Assembly: GCA_027484915.1 (NCBI GenBank)
Contig: JAIXSA010000111.1
Span: 1-58,323, forward strand
Direction: 5' to 3'
Length of the DNA stretch: 58,323 bases
From: Paracoccaceae bacterium
GTDB lineage: Bacteria > Pseudomonadota > Alphaproteobacteria > Rhodobacterales > Rhodobacteraceae
Shown here: positions 1 to 8,319 of the stretch, one piece after another
Layout: each line of letters begins with the position of its first letter
How positions within the stretch are numbered: position 1 is the first letter of the stretch
The notes under the pieces: generated by a model
Database searches by the model: none
What the model was told of the DNA's origin: nothing
What the model saw: the letters and a program-made list of their open reading frames with translations, nothing else
Translations under genes and position numbers: made by a program

Positions 1-1
1 G

Positions 2-1192
2 TCATTTGAGCACTCCGGTGGCTTTTCCGGCGGCGGTGAAGGCTTCCAGCGCGAAATCGAGGTCTTGCCGCGTGAGGGCGGCGTTCATCTGGGTCCGGAT
101 GCGGGCCTGGCCTTTGGGGACGACGGGGAAGAAAAAGGGGGCGACATGGACGCCGCGTTGGTTGAGGTCGGCGGCCATCGCCTGGGCGAGTTTCGCGTCG
201 CCGAGCATGACGGGGATGATCGGGTGCTCTCCGGGGAGGAGGGCGAAGCCTGCCTTGGTGAGGCCCGCGCGCCAGTAGGCGGCGTTCTCGGTGAGTTTGG
301 CACGGAGGTCGTCGGCCGCCTCGATGATCTCGAGGGCTGCAAGTGCCGCACCGACCACGGCGGGGGGGAGGGCGTTGGAAAAGAGGTAGGGGCGCGCGCG
401 TTGCCGCAGGAGGTCGATGACGGGTTGCGGGCCGGCGATGTAGCCTCCCAGCGCGCCGCCGAGGGCCTTGCCGAGGGTGCCGGTCAGGATGTCGACCTCT
501 ACACCCGCCCGCGCCGGGGTGCCTGCGCCTTTGGGGCCGGTGAAGCCGGTGGCGTGGCAGTCGTCGACCATCACCATCGCGCCGTAAGTGTCTGCCAGAG
601 AGCGGATTTCGGGGAGTTTCGCGTAGTAGCCGTCCATCGAGAAGACGCCGTCGGTGGCGATCAGGATGAAGCGGGCTCCGTCTGCTTTGGCGGCCTTCAG
701 CTGGGCCTCCAAGTCGGCCATGTCGCTGTTGGCGTAGCGGTAGCGCTTGGCCTTGCAGAGGCGGATGCCGTCGATGATCGAGGCGTGGTTGAGGGCGTCG
801 GAGATGACGGCATCCTCGGGTCCGAGGAGGGGTTCGAACAACCCGCCGTTGGCGTCGAAGCAGGCGGCGAAGAGGATGGTGTCGTCGTGGTTAAAGTAGC
901 GGGCGAGGCGGGTTTCCAGCTGGCGGTGCAAATCTTGAGTGCCGCAGATGAAGCGGACCGAGGCCATGCCGAAGCCGTGGTCGTCCATCGCCTGCTTGGC
1001 GGCGGCAATCAGGCGGGGGTCGTCCGCGAGACCAAGGTAGTTGTTGGCGCAGAGGTTCAGCATTTCGCGCCCGGCCATCTGCACATGCGCGCCTTGAGCG
1101 CCGGTGATGAGCCGTTCGCGTTTCATCAGCCCGTCGGCCTCGATCTGGGCGAGGGTCTGAGTGATGTGCTTCAGGAAGGCCGTATCCGTCAT
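2..1192 (-). CDS. kbl: glycine C-acetyltransferase (2-amino-3-ketobutyrate CoA ligase)
   Basis: PLP enzyme of the alpha-oxoamine synthase family, 396 aa, the usual length. It cleaves 2-amino-3-ketobutyrate with CoA to glycine and acetyl-CoA, the second step of threonine breakdown after threonine dehydrogenase. Visible family features are the [13 protein letters not shown] motif near the N-terminus, [10 protein letters not shown] (cofactor aspartate) and [15 protein letters not shown], whose lysine (about residue 242) binds PLP. The start is the ATG giving [10 protein letters not shown], preceded by GGAAAGGG; an in-frame start 18 codons upstream would add a non-conserved tail. The stop lies at the very window edge, so a downstream tdh, the usual partner, would be outside. 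The divergent-looking upstream gap carries two inverted repeats. Confidence 0.93.
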   Translation of the reverse strand: MTDTAFLKHITQTLAQIEADGLMKRERLITGAQGAHVQMAGREMLNLCANNYLGLADDPRLIAAAKQAMDDHGFGMASVRFICGTQDLHRQLETRLARYFNHDDTILFAACFDANGGLFEPLLGPEDAVISDALNHASIIDGIRLCKAKRYRYANSDMADLEAQLKAAKADGARFILIATDGVFSMDGYYAKLPEIRSLADTYGAMVMVDDCHATGFTGPKGAGTPARAGVEVDILTGTLGKALGGALGGYIAGPQPVIDLLRQRARPYLFSNALPPAVVGAALAALEIIEAADDLRAKLTENAAYWRAGLTKAGFALLPGEHPIIPVMLGDAKLAQAMAADLNQRGVHVAPFFFPVVPKGQARIRTQMNAALTRQDLDFALEAFTAAGKATGVLK

Positions 1193-1202
1193 TGCAGAAC
1201 CC

Positions 1203-1220
1203 TTTCCGGTTTGGCGGAAA
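1203..1220 (-). promoter_or_regulatory. inverted repeat next to the kbl ribosome binding site
   Basis: TTTCCG-N6-CGGAAA, a perfect 6-bp inverted repeat 11-28 bases upstream of the kbl start codon and overlapping its Shine-Dalgarno region. The half-site matches the second repeat at 1252-1265. It could be an operator for the HTH-cupin regulator encoded just upstream; this is inference from position and symmetry only. Confidence 0.35.
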
Positions 1221-1251
1221 ATGGCAGAAAGCGCGGGTCGTGTCAACTTGA

Positions 1252-1265
1252 CGGAAACGGTTCCG
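1252..1265 (-). promoter_or_regulatory. operator-like inverted repeat upstream of kbl
   Basis: CGGAA-N4-TTCCG in the 85-bp gap between the regulator stop codon and kbl. It shares the CGGAA half-site with the repeat at 1203-1220, and the extended GGCGGAA word occurs once on each strand (1213-1219 and 1261-1267). Possible binding site of the neighbouring regulator. Confidence 0.35.
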
Positions 1266-1277
1266 CCATAGTGGAAA

Positions 1278-1829
1278 TCAGCTGTCTTGGACGATCAGGA
1301 TGGCGCGGGCCGGGCCCTGGGCGGCGATCTCGTGCGGGCGGTCGGCGGGGTAGCGGGCGACGTCTCCCGGGGCGAGGGCGTCGGTGGCGTCGCCCGAGGT
1401 GACAGTGAGGCGGCCTTCGAGGACCGTGAGGTGCTCGCGGCAGCCGGGGGAATGCGGGTCGGAGGTGAGTTTGGCGCCCTCGGCAAAGGCGAGTTCGTAG
1501 ACCTCGTGCTGGCCGACGGATTCGGGGGCGGAGAGGATGCGGATCGTGACGCCGCCGCGCTGGATCACCGGGGCCTGGGCGGCGCGGGTGATGTCGATGC
1601 CGGGGGCGGGGCGGCCTTCCAGAAGTCCGGCGAAGTCAAGCTGCAGGGCCTGGGTCAGGGCCCAGAGCGTGGCGACGGTGGGCGAGGATTCGCCGCGTTC
1701 GATCTGGCTGACCATCGAGCGGGAGACACCGGAAAGCTTGGCGGCGGCGTCAAGGGAAAGCCCGCGGGCCTTGCGGGCGGCGCGGAGGGAGGCAGCGAGG
1801 CGGTCGTGGATGTCGGAGCGGTCGGCCAT
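1278..1829 (-). CDS. XRE-family transcriptional regulator with C-terminal cupin domain
   Basis: About 183 aa. An N-terminal helix-turn-helix of the XRE/Cro type (residues ~8-62, with [23 protein letters not shown] and the [11 protein letters not shown] dimer helix) is followed by a small cupin beta-barrel (~95-180; [27 protein letters not shown]). This architecture usually senses a small metabolite and represses or activates an adjacent operon. Here the gene lies directly upstream of kbl on the same strand, so threonine/glycine catabolism is the likely target. The start is uncertain: ATG at 1829 or 1838, or a TTG at 1865, and none has a strong ribosome binding site. The ligand is unknown. Confidence 0.85.
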   Translation of the reverse strand: MADRSDIHDRLAASLRAARKARGLSLDAAAKLSGVSRSMVSQIERGESSPTVATLWALTQALQLDFAGLLEGRPAPGIDITRAAQAPVIQRGGVTIRILSAPESVGQHEVYELAFAEGAKLTSDPHSPGCREHLTVLEGRLTVTSGDATDALAPGDVARYPADRPHEIAAQGPARAILIVQDS

Positions 1830-1870
1830 GCGCGGCATCGTGTCGAGGATCAGGGGGGGCGTCAATCTTC

Positions 1871-1940
1871 CCGCTCGTCGATGACTTCGTCACTCCTCGC
1901 TGGCGTCAGCGATGAGGAGACGAAGTCGAACGAAGAGCGG
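1871..1940. repeat. dispersed palindromic intergenic repeat, copy A
   Basis: Imperfect 70-bp palindrome directly after the selO stop codon. Outer arms CCGCTC/GAGCGG and inner arms GACTTCGT/ACGAAGTC and CTCCTC/GAGGAG can fold into a long hairpin. It shares the TGAC-N3-GTCA core and flanking CATCGACGAGC with copies at 12971, 21644 and 51714. There is no T-tract, so it is not a classical intrinsic terminator. Confidence 0.8.
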
Positions 1941-3344
1941 TCAGGTACCGCAGAAGGTGACGTATTGGCCAAAGCCGGTGGGGGCGGGGAGGGTGTAGGG
2001 CTCGGCCTCAACGAAGGGGGACTGGATCGCGGTGAGGAGGGCGTGGAAGGGGGCCATGTCGCCCTCGGTGGCGGCGGTGAGGGCCTCTTCGACCTTGTGG
2101 TTGCGCGGGATCACGGCGGGGTTGGCAGCCGCGACGCGCTGGGCCGCGCCCTCACCGGCGCGGGCGCGCCAGCGGGGGAGCCAGGCTTCCATCCGGGTGA
2201 AGTCGTCGAACAGGGGGCGCAGGGCGGCCTCGTCCGACAACCGGCGGAAGGTGAGCGTCCAGTCGGCCCCCTCCATCGCGGTCATCACGTCGTCGGCGAG
2301 GGCCGCATCGCGGTCGTCTTCACCCAGAAGGCCCAGCTTGCGGCGCATCACCGACAGCCATTCGGCACGATAGCGGGGGGCGATGCCGGTGAGGCGGTCA
2401 TTGGCGATCTCGATGGCCTTGTCCTGCGACGGATCGAGGAGGGGCAGAAGCGCCTCGGCCAGCCGCGCGAGGTTCCAGCCCAGGATCAGCGGCTGGTTGG
2501 CATAGGCGTAGCGGCCCTGGTGGTCGATCGAGGAAAACACGGTGCCCGGCGCGTAGCCTTCCATGAAGGCGCAGGGGCCGTAGTCTATCGTCTCACCACT
2601 GATGGCCATGTTGTCGGTATTCATCACCCCGTGGATGAAGCCCAGGCCCATCCATTCCGCGATGAGCCGCGCCTGACGGGCGATGACGGCGTCGAGGAAG
2701 GCGAGGTACGGGTTTTCGGCTTGGGCAAGGTCGGGGTAGTGCCGGGCGATGGCGTAATCGGCGAGCGCCTTGACCTTGTCCTGCTCGCCCCGGGCCGCGA
2801 AGAACTGGAAGGTGCCGACGCGCAAATGGCTGGCCGCCACGCGGGCGAGGACCGCGCCCGGAAGCTTCGTCTCGCGCCAGATCTCCTCGCCCGTGGCAAC
2901 GACTGCGAGCGAGCGGGTGGTGGGTACGCCTGCTGCGGCCATGAATTCCGAGATCAGGTATTCGCGCAGCATCGGCCCGATCGCCGCCTTGCCGTCGCCG
3001 CCGCGCGAGAAGGGCGTGCGGCCCGAGCCTTTCAACTGGATGTCGAACCGGCCCCCCGAGGTCACCACTTCGCCCAGAAGATGCGCGCGACCGTCGCCGA
3101 GCTGGGGCGAGAAGCCGCCGAACTGGTGGCCGGCATAGGCCTGGGCGATGGGGTCGGCCCCCGGCGGAAGCTCGGCGCCCGAGAACCAGGCGCGCGCCTC
3201 ATCCTCGGTCAGGGCAAGGCCAAGCCGGTCGGCAAGCGGTCGGTTCAGGACCAGAAGCCGTGGGGCAGGGGCCACGTCCGGGGGGACCCGCAGGAAGGTG
3301 CCGGGCAAGTCGCGCGCGTAGGAGTGGTCGAAAGAAATGGCCAT
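1941..3344 (-). CDS. selO: SelO/YdiU-family protein adenylyltransferase
   Basis: 467 aa pseudokinase-fold enzyme that transfers AMP from ATP to protein hydroxyl side chains, reported for redox and stress-related targets. Family blocks seen: AYAGHQFGGFSPQLGDGRAH (N-terminal), QLKGSGRTPFSRGGDGKA, RVAASHLRVGTFQFFAARG, GFIHGVMNTDNMAISGETIDYGPCAFM (the central ATP/metal region) and FSSIDHQGRYAY. The C-terminus ends TFCGT, so a cysteine sits third from the end, where eukaryotic SelO carries selenocysteine. Full length compared with the E. coli protein (~478 aa). It is followed immediately by a palindromic repeat and stands alone between the XRE-cupin gene and tRNA-Pro. Confidence 0.93.
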   Translation of the reverse strand: MAISFDHSYARDLPGTFLRVPPDVAPAPRLLVLNRPLADRLGLALTEDEARAWFSGAELPPGADPIAQAYAGHQFGGFSPQLGDGRAHLLGEVVTSGGRFDIQLKGSGRTPFSRGGDGKAAIGPMLREYLISEFMAAAGVPTTRSLAVVATGEEIWRETKLPGAVLARVAASHLRVGTFQFFAARGEQDKVKALADYAIARHYPDLAQAENPYLAFLDAVIARQARLIAEWMGLGFIHGVMNTDNMAISGETIDYGPCAFMEGYAPGTVFSSIDHQGRYAYANQPLILGWNLARLAEALLPLLDPSQDKAIEIANDRLTGIAPRYRAEWLSVMRRKLGLLGEDDRDAALADDVMTAMEGADWTLTFRRLSDEAALRPLFDDFTRMEAWLPRWRARAGEGAAQRVAAANPAVIPRNHKVEEALTAATEGDMAPFHALLTAIQSPFVEAEPYTLPAPTGFGQYVTFCGT

Positions 3345-3460
3345 GGACTGGATATGCGCCCTGGCCCCTCTGACGGCAACCGGTGGCGGGCGATTTCCAT
3401 GCGGAAATCGGACTGAATTCCGTCAGGAATTCGCGCCCGGCAGGTCAACCTGGAAAGAAG

Positions 3461-3537
3461 TGGTCGGGGCGGAGGGATTCGAACTCTCGACCTACGGTAC
3501 CCAAAACCGTCGCGCTACCAGACTGCGCTACGCCCCG
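3461..3537 (-). tRNA. tRNA-Pro (UGG)
   Basis: 77 nt with encoded CCA. The 7-bp acceptor stem is CGGGGCG/CGCCCCG with discriminator A. The anticodon stem ACGGT/ACCGT closes the loop TTTGGGT, anticodon TGG. The T arm contains GTTCGAATC. The D arm has AGTCTGGTA. All cloverleaf parts pair as expected. Confidence 0.96.
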
Positions 3538-3610
3538 ACGCGGTCCACTTACAGGGGAACGCGGGGATTGAAAAGCCTTCCCGTTCGGCCCCGTTCGGCC
3601 GTGGACACGA

Positions 3611-3934
3611 TCACAGCAGGGGCCAGACTTCGACGACACCGTAACAGATGGCGCAGGGGGTCTGGGCCGCCTGGCGGATTGCGTCTTCCAGGCTGGCGGC
3701 CTCGATCAGCGAGAAGCCCGCGACGGGCAGTTCGGCGGTGAGGTAGGGGGCGTTCAGCGTCGCGATGCCAGAGCCCTCAGGATTGCGGACCTGCACCGGC
3801 GCACCGGCTATGCCCATCCGCGCCCCGCGTGCGACCAGTTCGGCGTCCTGGGCATGGGCCGCGTCGCGCAAGACGTGCGGTGTGCGGTCGTATCCGGTAC
3901 GGTCGCCGTAGCCGATGGTAAGGTAGTGTGGCAT
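3611..3934 (-). CDS. YCII-related domain protein
   Basis: 107 aa, a single small alpha/beta domain of the YCII/DGPF type (ferredoxin-like fold). Visible are the start MPHYLTIGYGDRTGYDRTP, a central helix with DAELVARGARMG, a strand with ATLNAPYLTAELPVAGFSLIEA, and a C-terminal strand AICYGVVEVWPLL. The family contains some dehydrochlorinase-like enzymes and many proteins of unknown function, so no reaction is assigned. It lies between tRNA-Pro and the DUF192 gene on the same strand, with a 63-bp gap, and may share transcription with the latter. A single plausible ATG start is present. Confidence 0.8.
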   Translation of the reverse strand: MPHYLTIGYGDRTGYDRTPHVLRDAAHAQDAELVARGARMGIAGAPVQVRNPEGSGIATLNAPYLTAELPVAGFSLIEAASLEDAIRQAAQTPCAICYGVVEVWPLL

Positions 3935-3997
3935 GCTGGCCCGCTGGCTTTGACGTGCAACGCCTGGCGGGGTGTCGGGGTTCCGGGCCTGTGCCGA

Positions 3998-4465
3998 TCA
4001 GCCCCCGCAGGACCAGGCGGCGGTTGCCGCCGGAATGGCAGGGTGGCGCATCACCGTGCCGGGGGCGATTCCCAACTTTCCGGCAAGGCCCGCGTTGATC
4101 TCCAGCACGAACTGCACACCCTGGCCGCCGTCGATCGGCGTCAGGTCGCCGGGAACCGCGCCCTCGTGGACACGGGTGACGGTGCCGGTCGCATCGGCAA
4201 AGACCATGTCCAGCGGGATGAGCGTGTTCTTCATCCAGAAGGCGACCCGGCGCGGCGTGTCATACACGAACAGCATCCCAGAGGCGGGGGCAAGTTCCGT
4301 CCGGAACATCAGCCCCTGTTCCCGCTCTGCCTCGTCATCGGCGATCTCCACCGCAAAGCTTTCGCGGCCGCCGTCCCAGCGCATGTCAAGCCGGTCAGGC
4401 GAACAGGCGGCTTCGGCCCAGGCGGCACCAGGGAGAAGCACGGCAACGACGAGTGTTCGCAACAT
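3998..4465 (-). CDS. DUF192 family exported protein
   Basis: 155 aa with an N-terminal signal peptide (LRTLVVAVLLPGAAWAEA, cleavage after AWA), so periplasmic. The DUF192 core is clear: EREQGLMFRTELAPASGMLFVYDTPRRV, FWMKNTLIPLDMVFAD and the C-terminal VLEINAGLAGKLGIAPG. The molecular role of this widespread small beta-fold domain is unknown. A GTG two codons upstream overlaps the cold-shock gene stop as GTGA, but the ATG is better placed behind AAAGGTG. Either way the gene is translationally coupled to the upstream double cold-shock gene, an arrangement I recall as common in Rhodobacterales. Confidence 0.88.
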   Translation of the reverse strand: MLRTLVVAVLLPGAAWAEAACSPDRLDMRWDGGRESFAVEIADDEAEREQGLMFRTELAPASGMLFVYDTPRRVAFWMKNTLIPLDMVFADATGTVTRVHEGAVPGDLTPIDGGQGVQFVLEINAGLAGKLGIAPGTVMRHPAIPAATAAWSCGG

Positions 4466-4467
4466 AG

Positions 4468-5001
4468 TCACACCTTTTCACGCGACGCGGCTTCCCACGA
4501 CACGACCTGGATGGCCATCCGGCCTCGCTTGCCATCGATAATGCGCAGGGCCACGGCCTCACCGGCCGCAAGGTCGGCAAAGCCCGAGACGCGCAGCACC
4601 TCGGCATGAATGAACACGTCCTCGGGCTTGCCGAAAACATTGGCGAAGCCGAAGCCCTTGCCCTTGTCGAACCACTTCACGCGTGCAGGCTCCAGAGCCA
4701 GGGCAAGGATGTCCTCGCTGACCATCTGGGCCGCATCCTCGCCGAAGGGCACGACGACGCCTTCCGGCGGATCGATGCGCACCACTTCGACGGCCTGCAC
4801 GCCGCGCTGAGTCCTTTGAACCCGGACCTCGATACCTGCACCATCTGCCACTGACCCCTGCCCGAAGTTCCTGAGAACGTTCGCGTGCAGGAGAATATCT
4901 GCATCCGTCTGGTCTGAAACGATAAAACCAAAACCCTTGGAGGGATCAAACCACTTAACTCGACCATGCACGATCTGCATGACCTCATCTTCTTCCGACA
5001 T
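4468..5001 (-). CDS. double cold-shock-domain protein
   Basis: 177 aa with two cold-shock (OB-fold) domains: residues ~8-75, with RVKWFDPSKGFGFIV (RNP1) and DILLHANVL (RNP2), and ~103-170, with RVKWFDKGKGFGFANV and DVFIHAEVL. Such proteins bind single-stranded nucleic acid; two-domain forms are typical of alphaproteobacteria. The ATG giving MSEEDEV is chosen because GGAGAAGG lies 8 nt upstream. An in-frame start at 5145 would overlap the end of pdxH and add 48 residues without a domain. The stop overlaps the DUF192 start, so the two are one transcript. The second RNP1 loop is slightly divergent (FGFANVFG), suggesting specialised binding. Confidence 0.9.
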   Translation of the reverse strand: MSEEDEVMQIVHGRVKWFDPSKGFGFIVSDQTDADILLHANVLRNFGQGSVADGAGIEVRVQRTQRGVQAVEVVRIDPPEGVVVPFGEDAAQMVSEDILALALEPARVKWFDKGKGFGFANVFGKPEDVFIHAEVLRVSGFADLAAGEAVALRIIDGKRGRMAIQVVSWEAASREKV

Positions 5002-5117
5002 TGAAAGAGCCTTCTCCCCAGAATGAGCCCCAGGCGGCACAGATGCGGCAAAAATCAACCGGGGATCAAGGGCAAATGTGCCGGTTCCTTGCATAACATC
5101 CGACAAGTGCCGGAATC

Positions 5118-5735
5118 CTAGGGATTCAATCTTGTCACGGTCCAATCGTTGGCAACCCCTTCACGATGCCAGCGAAACCGGTCGTGCAGGCGGAAGGCGC
5201 CGTCGGCCCAGAATTCGATCTCGACCGGACGAATCCGGAAACCGCCCCAGAAGGGCGGGCGGGGCGGGTTCGTGCCCTTGGTCAGCCCGACCTTGGCGGC
5301 TTCGGCCATCAGCGCCTCGCGCGAGGACAGGGGTTGCGACTGCTGGCTGGCCCAGGCGCCGATGCGGGACTTGAGGCTGCGGGAGGCGAAGTAGGCGTCG
5401 GCCTGCGGCCCCTCTTCCCGCGTCACATGACCGCGCACGCGGATTTGCCGGCGCAGGGATTTCCAGTGCAGCACAAAGGCCGCCTTGCCCGAAGCCTCGA
5501 TCTCTTGCCCCTTCTTCGAGGTGTAGTTGGTATAGAAAACAAAGGCCCCGCCGCCCTCGCCCTCGGTCTCGATCTCTTTCAGCAGGACCATGCGGACGTT
5601 GGGCAGGCCCTGGGCGTCGACGGTTGCCAGCGCGATGGCGTTGGGGTCGTTCGGTTCGGAGGCCTCTGCCTCGGTCAGCCAGGCTTGGGCCAGCGCAAAG
5701 GGGTCGCTGCCCGCGAAAATGCCCGTACGATCCAT
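5118..5735 (-). CDS. pdxH: pyridoxamine 5'-phosphate oxidase
   Basis: 205 aa FMN enzyme that oxidises pyridoxine/pyridoxamine 5'-phosphate to pyridoxal phosphate, the last step of PLP synthesis and salvage. Family motifs seen: [23 protein letters not shown] (FMN-binding split barrel), [41 protein letters not shown], and the C-terminal dimerisation block [14 protein letters not shown]...HDRFRW with the terminus TVTRLNP. The start ATG (MDRTGIF) follows AGGAGA; longer readings overlap the divergent fabI promoter. It is divergent to fabI with a 97-bp shared upstream region and is followed by the cold-shock gene. Confidence 0.94.
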   Translation of the reverse strand: MDRTGIFAGSDPFALAQAWLTEAEASEPNDPNAIALATVDAQGLPNVRMVLLKEIETEGEGGGAFVFYTNYTSKKGQEIEASGKAAFVLHWKSLRRQIRVRGHVTREEGPQADAYFASRSLKSRIGAWASQQSQPLSSREALMAEAAKVGLTKGTNPPRPPFWGGFRIRPVEIEFWADGAFRLHDRFRWHREGVANDWTVTRLNP

Positions 5736-5832
5736 GATTGCCGTCTCCTTTGGCGTTAAGGACCTGCCTTGAAGGGCGGCCCGGCTTCGCCTACACGTCG
5801 AAGTCAACGAAAAGGTGGGCGAGGGGTCAGGA

Positions 5833-6663
5833 ATGTCAACCGGACTTATGCAGGGCAAGCGCGGGCTCATCATGGGGCTTGCGAACGACAAGTCCATCGC
5901 CTGGGGCATTGCCCAGGCCGTGGCGGCCCAGGGGGCAGAGCTGGCCTTCAGCTACCAGGGCGAGGCGCTGAAGAAGCGGGTGGAGCCCTTGGCGGCGTCG
6001 CTGGGCACGCCCAAGCTTTTCGAATGCGACGTGGCCAGCGACGAAAGCATCGATGCGCTCTTCACCGCGCTGAGGGCGGACTGGGGGCAGATCGACTTTC
6101 TGGTCCATGCCATCGGGTTCGCAGACAAGAACGAATTGCGCGGGCGCTACGTCGACACCAGCCGCGCGGGGTTCGCGCTGGCGATGGACATCTCGGTCTA
6201 CAGTTTCACCGCGGTCTGCCAGCGGGCGGCGTCGATGATGGGACCTGGCGGCAGCCTGCTGACACTGACCTACTTCGGGGCCGAGAAGGTCATGCCGCAT
6301 TACAACGTGATGGGCGTGGCCAAGGCGGGGCTTGAGGCATCGGTGAAGTACCTGGCCGAGGATCTCGGCAAGGACGGCATCCGGGTGAACGCGATCAGTG
6401 CCGGTCCGATCAAGACGCTGGCGGCCAGCGGAATCGGTGATTTCCGCTACATCATGCGCTGGAACGAACTCAACTCGCCCCTGCGCCGCAACGTGACGCA
6501 GGAGGAGGTGGGCAAGGCCGCGCTCTACCTTCTGTCCGACCTAGGGTCGGGCACGACGGGAGAGAACCTGCATGTCGACGCGGGCTACCATGTGGTCGGC
6601 ATGAAGGCGATCGACGCGCCGGACATCGACATCGTCACCGGCAAGAAAGAGGCCGCGCAGTGA
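5833..6663 (+). CDS. fabI: enoyl-[acyl-carrier-protein] reductase (NADH), FabI type
   Basis: 276 aa short-chain dehydrogenase fold that reduces trans-2-enoyl-ACP to acyl-ACP, the last step of each fatty-acid elongation round and the triclosan target. Visible are the atypical FabI nucleotide loop [13 protein letters not shown], the HAIGFADK region, and the catalytic YNVMGVAK (Tyr-x6-Lys) preceded by [28 protein letters not shown] and DAGYHVVGM are further FabI hallmarks. The start is the ATG giving [11 protein letters not shown]; a GTG six codons upstream (5815) is possible but less likely. The stop overlaps the GTG of the following LysE-family gene, implying co-transcription. Confidence 0.94.
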   Translation: MSTGLMQGKRGLIMGLANDKSIAWGIAQAVAAQGAELAFSYQGEALKKRVEPLAASLGTPKLFECDVASDESIDALFTALRADWGQIDFLVHAIGFADKNELRGRYVDTSRAGFALAMDISVYSFTAVCQRAASMMGPGGSLLTLTYFGAEKVMPHYNVMGVAKAGLEASVKYLAEDLGKDGIRVNAISAGPIKTLAASGIGDFRYIMRWNELNSPLRRNVTQEEVGKAALYLLSDLGSGTTGENLHVDAGYHVVGMKAIDAPDIDIVTGKKEAAQ

Positions 6664-7274
6664 GCCTTGCGGCCTTCCTGGCCTTTGCCGGGCTGGTGAT
6701 CTTCGCCGCCGTCTCGCCCGGCCCCGCCGTGCTGATGAGCGCGCGGACCGGGCTGACCGAAGGCTTTCGCACCGGCGTGATGCTGGCGATGGGGATCGGC
6801 ACCGGCGCGGTGGTCTGGGCGCTGGCGGCGATGTTTGGCCTGCACCTTGTATTCGACGCGGCGCCCTCGCTGCTTTGGGCGCTGAAGATCGGTGGTGCTG
6901 CCTACCTGTTGTGGATGGCCTGGCACCTCTGGCGCGACGCGAAGGCCCCTTTCGTTGCCGAGGACAGCCGGCCCGTTCCCCGCTCGCCCCTCGCGGCGTT
7001 CCGGCTGGGGCTCTGGACGAACCTGTCGAACCCGAAGGCGGCCGTGATGTTCTCCTCGATCTTCCTTGGCACGCTGCAACCCGGCACGCCCGTCTGGGTG
7101 CTTGCAGCGCTGCTGGCGATCATCTTTACCGCCGAGACCCTTTGGAACAGCCTTGTCGCCCGCATCTTCTCGCTGGACCGGACGCGGGCGAAGTATATCA
7201 GCCTGAAAACCCTGATCGACCGCAGCTTCGGCGGACTGCTCGCCCTGCTGGGGGTCAAGATCGTCGCCACCTGA
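6660..7274 (+). CDS. LysE/RhtB-family amino-acid exporter
   Basis: 204 aa inner-membrane protein with about six hydrophobic segments. The family signature [25 protein letters not shown] lies in the first 45 residues and [16 protein letters not shown] at ~118-133; the latter is a hallmark of the LysE/RhtB efflux family (threonine, homoserine, lysine and related amino acids). The substrate cannot be read from sequence. The GTG start overlaps the fabI stop (GTGA), so translation is coupled. It is followed 11 bp later by gpt behind a strong AAGGAGG. Confidence 0.88.
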   Translation: MSLAAFLAFAGLVIFAAVSPGPAVLMSARTGLTEGFRTGVMLAMGIGTGAVVWALAAMFGLHLVFDAAPSLLWALKIGGAAYLLWMAWHLWRDAKAPFVAEDSRPVPRSPLAAFRLGLWTNLSNPKAAVMFSSIFLGTLQPGTPVWVLAALLAIIFTAETLWNSLVARIFSLDRTRAKYISLKTLIDRSFGGLLALLGVKIVAT

Positions 7275-7285
7275 AGGAGGGACCG

Positions 7286-7810
7286 ATGTCCGCCGACCGA
7301 CTGCCGCATGAGAAGGGGTTTCACGTCAGCTGGGACCAGATCCACCGCGATGCCCGCGCGCTGGCCTGGCGGCTGGATGGCAAGGGGCCGGGCGAAGGCG
7401 GGACATGGAAGGCCGTGGTCGGCATCACCCGGGGTGGCCTGGTTCCGGCGATGATCGTCAGCCGCGAGCTCGACATCCGCGTGGTCGATTCGATCAGCGT
7501 GAAGTCCTACCATTCCGGCGGCGGCAAGCAGGATCAGCGGCGCGAAGCGCAGGTGATCAAGGCGCCACAGGCCGACATCATGGGCGACGGCACCGGCATC
7601 CTGATCGTCGACGACCTGGTGGACAGCGGCCGGACGCTGGAGCTGATCCGCAAGATGTACCCCAAGGCGCATTTCGCCTGCGTCTACGCCAAGCCCGAGG
7701 GCGAAAAGCAGGCTGACACCTACATCACCAGCGTCAGCCAGGACACATGGATCTTCTTCCCCTGGGACATGGCGCTGCAATACGTCCAGCCAATGCGCGG
7801 GTCGGACTGA
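7286..7810 (+). CDS. gpt: xanthine-guanine phosphoribosyltransferase
   Basis: 174 aa type I phosphoribosyltransferase that salvages xanthine (and guanine) with PRPP to the nucleotide. The PRPP-binding motif [15 protein letters not shown] is unmistakable (~residues 105-119). The N-terminal [16 protein letters not shown] and [22 protein letters not shown] match bacterial Gpt, as does the C-terminal WIFFPWD. The ATG is preceded by AAGGAGG at an ideal distance. It is part of a same-strand run fabI-lysE-gpt-DUF2127-aminotransferase with gaps of 12 bp or less, so probably one transcript, although the functions are unrelated. Confidence 0.92.
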   Translation: MSADRLPHEKGFHVSWDQIHRDARALAWRLDGKGPGEGGTWKAVVGITRGGLVPAMIVSRELDIRVVDSISVKSYHSGGGKQDQRREAQVIKAPQADIMGDGTGILIVDDLVDSGRTLELIRKMYPKAHFACVYAKPEGEKQADTYITSVSQDTWIFFPWDMALQYVQPMRGSD

Positions 7811-7816
7811 TCCGGC

Positions 7817-8308
7817 ATGCTGCGTCAAAGCCGCGACCGGCTTCTGCACTGGCTGTTCGAGGCTAGCCTGGCGATCAAGGGTTTCCTCACCTCGCTTGAG
7901 GCGCTGGCGGGATTTGGCTTGCTTCTGACCCCGAACGCACTGATTGCGCGACTGGTCTATTGGGTCACCCATTTCGAAATCGCCGAGGACCCGGGCGACA
8001 CGCTTGCCACCCTGACGCTGCGGGCGGTGCAGCAATTCCCGGTGCCGACGCAGCACTTCTACGCGCTTTATCTTCTGGCGCATGGCGGGCTCAAGCTGAC
8101 GATGGTCTACCTGCTTTGGCGCAAAGTTGTCTGGGCCTATCCGGCCTCAATGATCGTGCTGGCGGGGTTCGTCGGCTATCAGTTCTACGAATTCGTCCAT
8201 GCCGGGTCGCCGTTCCTGCTGCTGCTGGCCATCTTCGATCTGGTGATGATCGGCCTCGTCTGGCAGGAATGGCAGGCGCTGCGCGGGCGTGCCCTGCCTG
8301 CCCTGTGA
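7817..8308 (+). CDS. DUF2127 family integral membrane protein
   Basis: 163 aa with about four membrane segments. The start LLHWLFEASLAIKGFL is the characteristic DUF2127 opening (a first helix ending in Lys-Gly); other conserved parts are FYALYLLAHGGLKLTMVYLLW and YPASMIVLAGFVGYQFYEF. The family has no established function. It sits 6 bp after gpt and 11 bp before an aminotransferase gene on the same strand, so is probably expressed with them. Confidence 0.82.
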   Translation: MLRQSRDRLLHWLFEASLAIKGFLTSLEALAGFGLLLTPNALIARLVYWVTHFEIAEDPGDTLATLTLRAVQQFPVPTQHFYALYLLAHGGLKLTMVYLLWRKVVWAYPASMIVLAGFVGYQFYEFVHAGSPFLLLLAIFDLVMIGLVWQEWQALRGRALPAL

Positions 8309-8319
8309 AGGAGCCCAAG

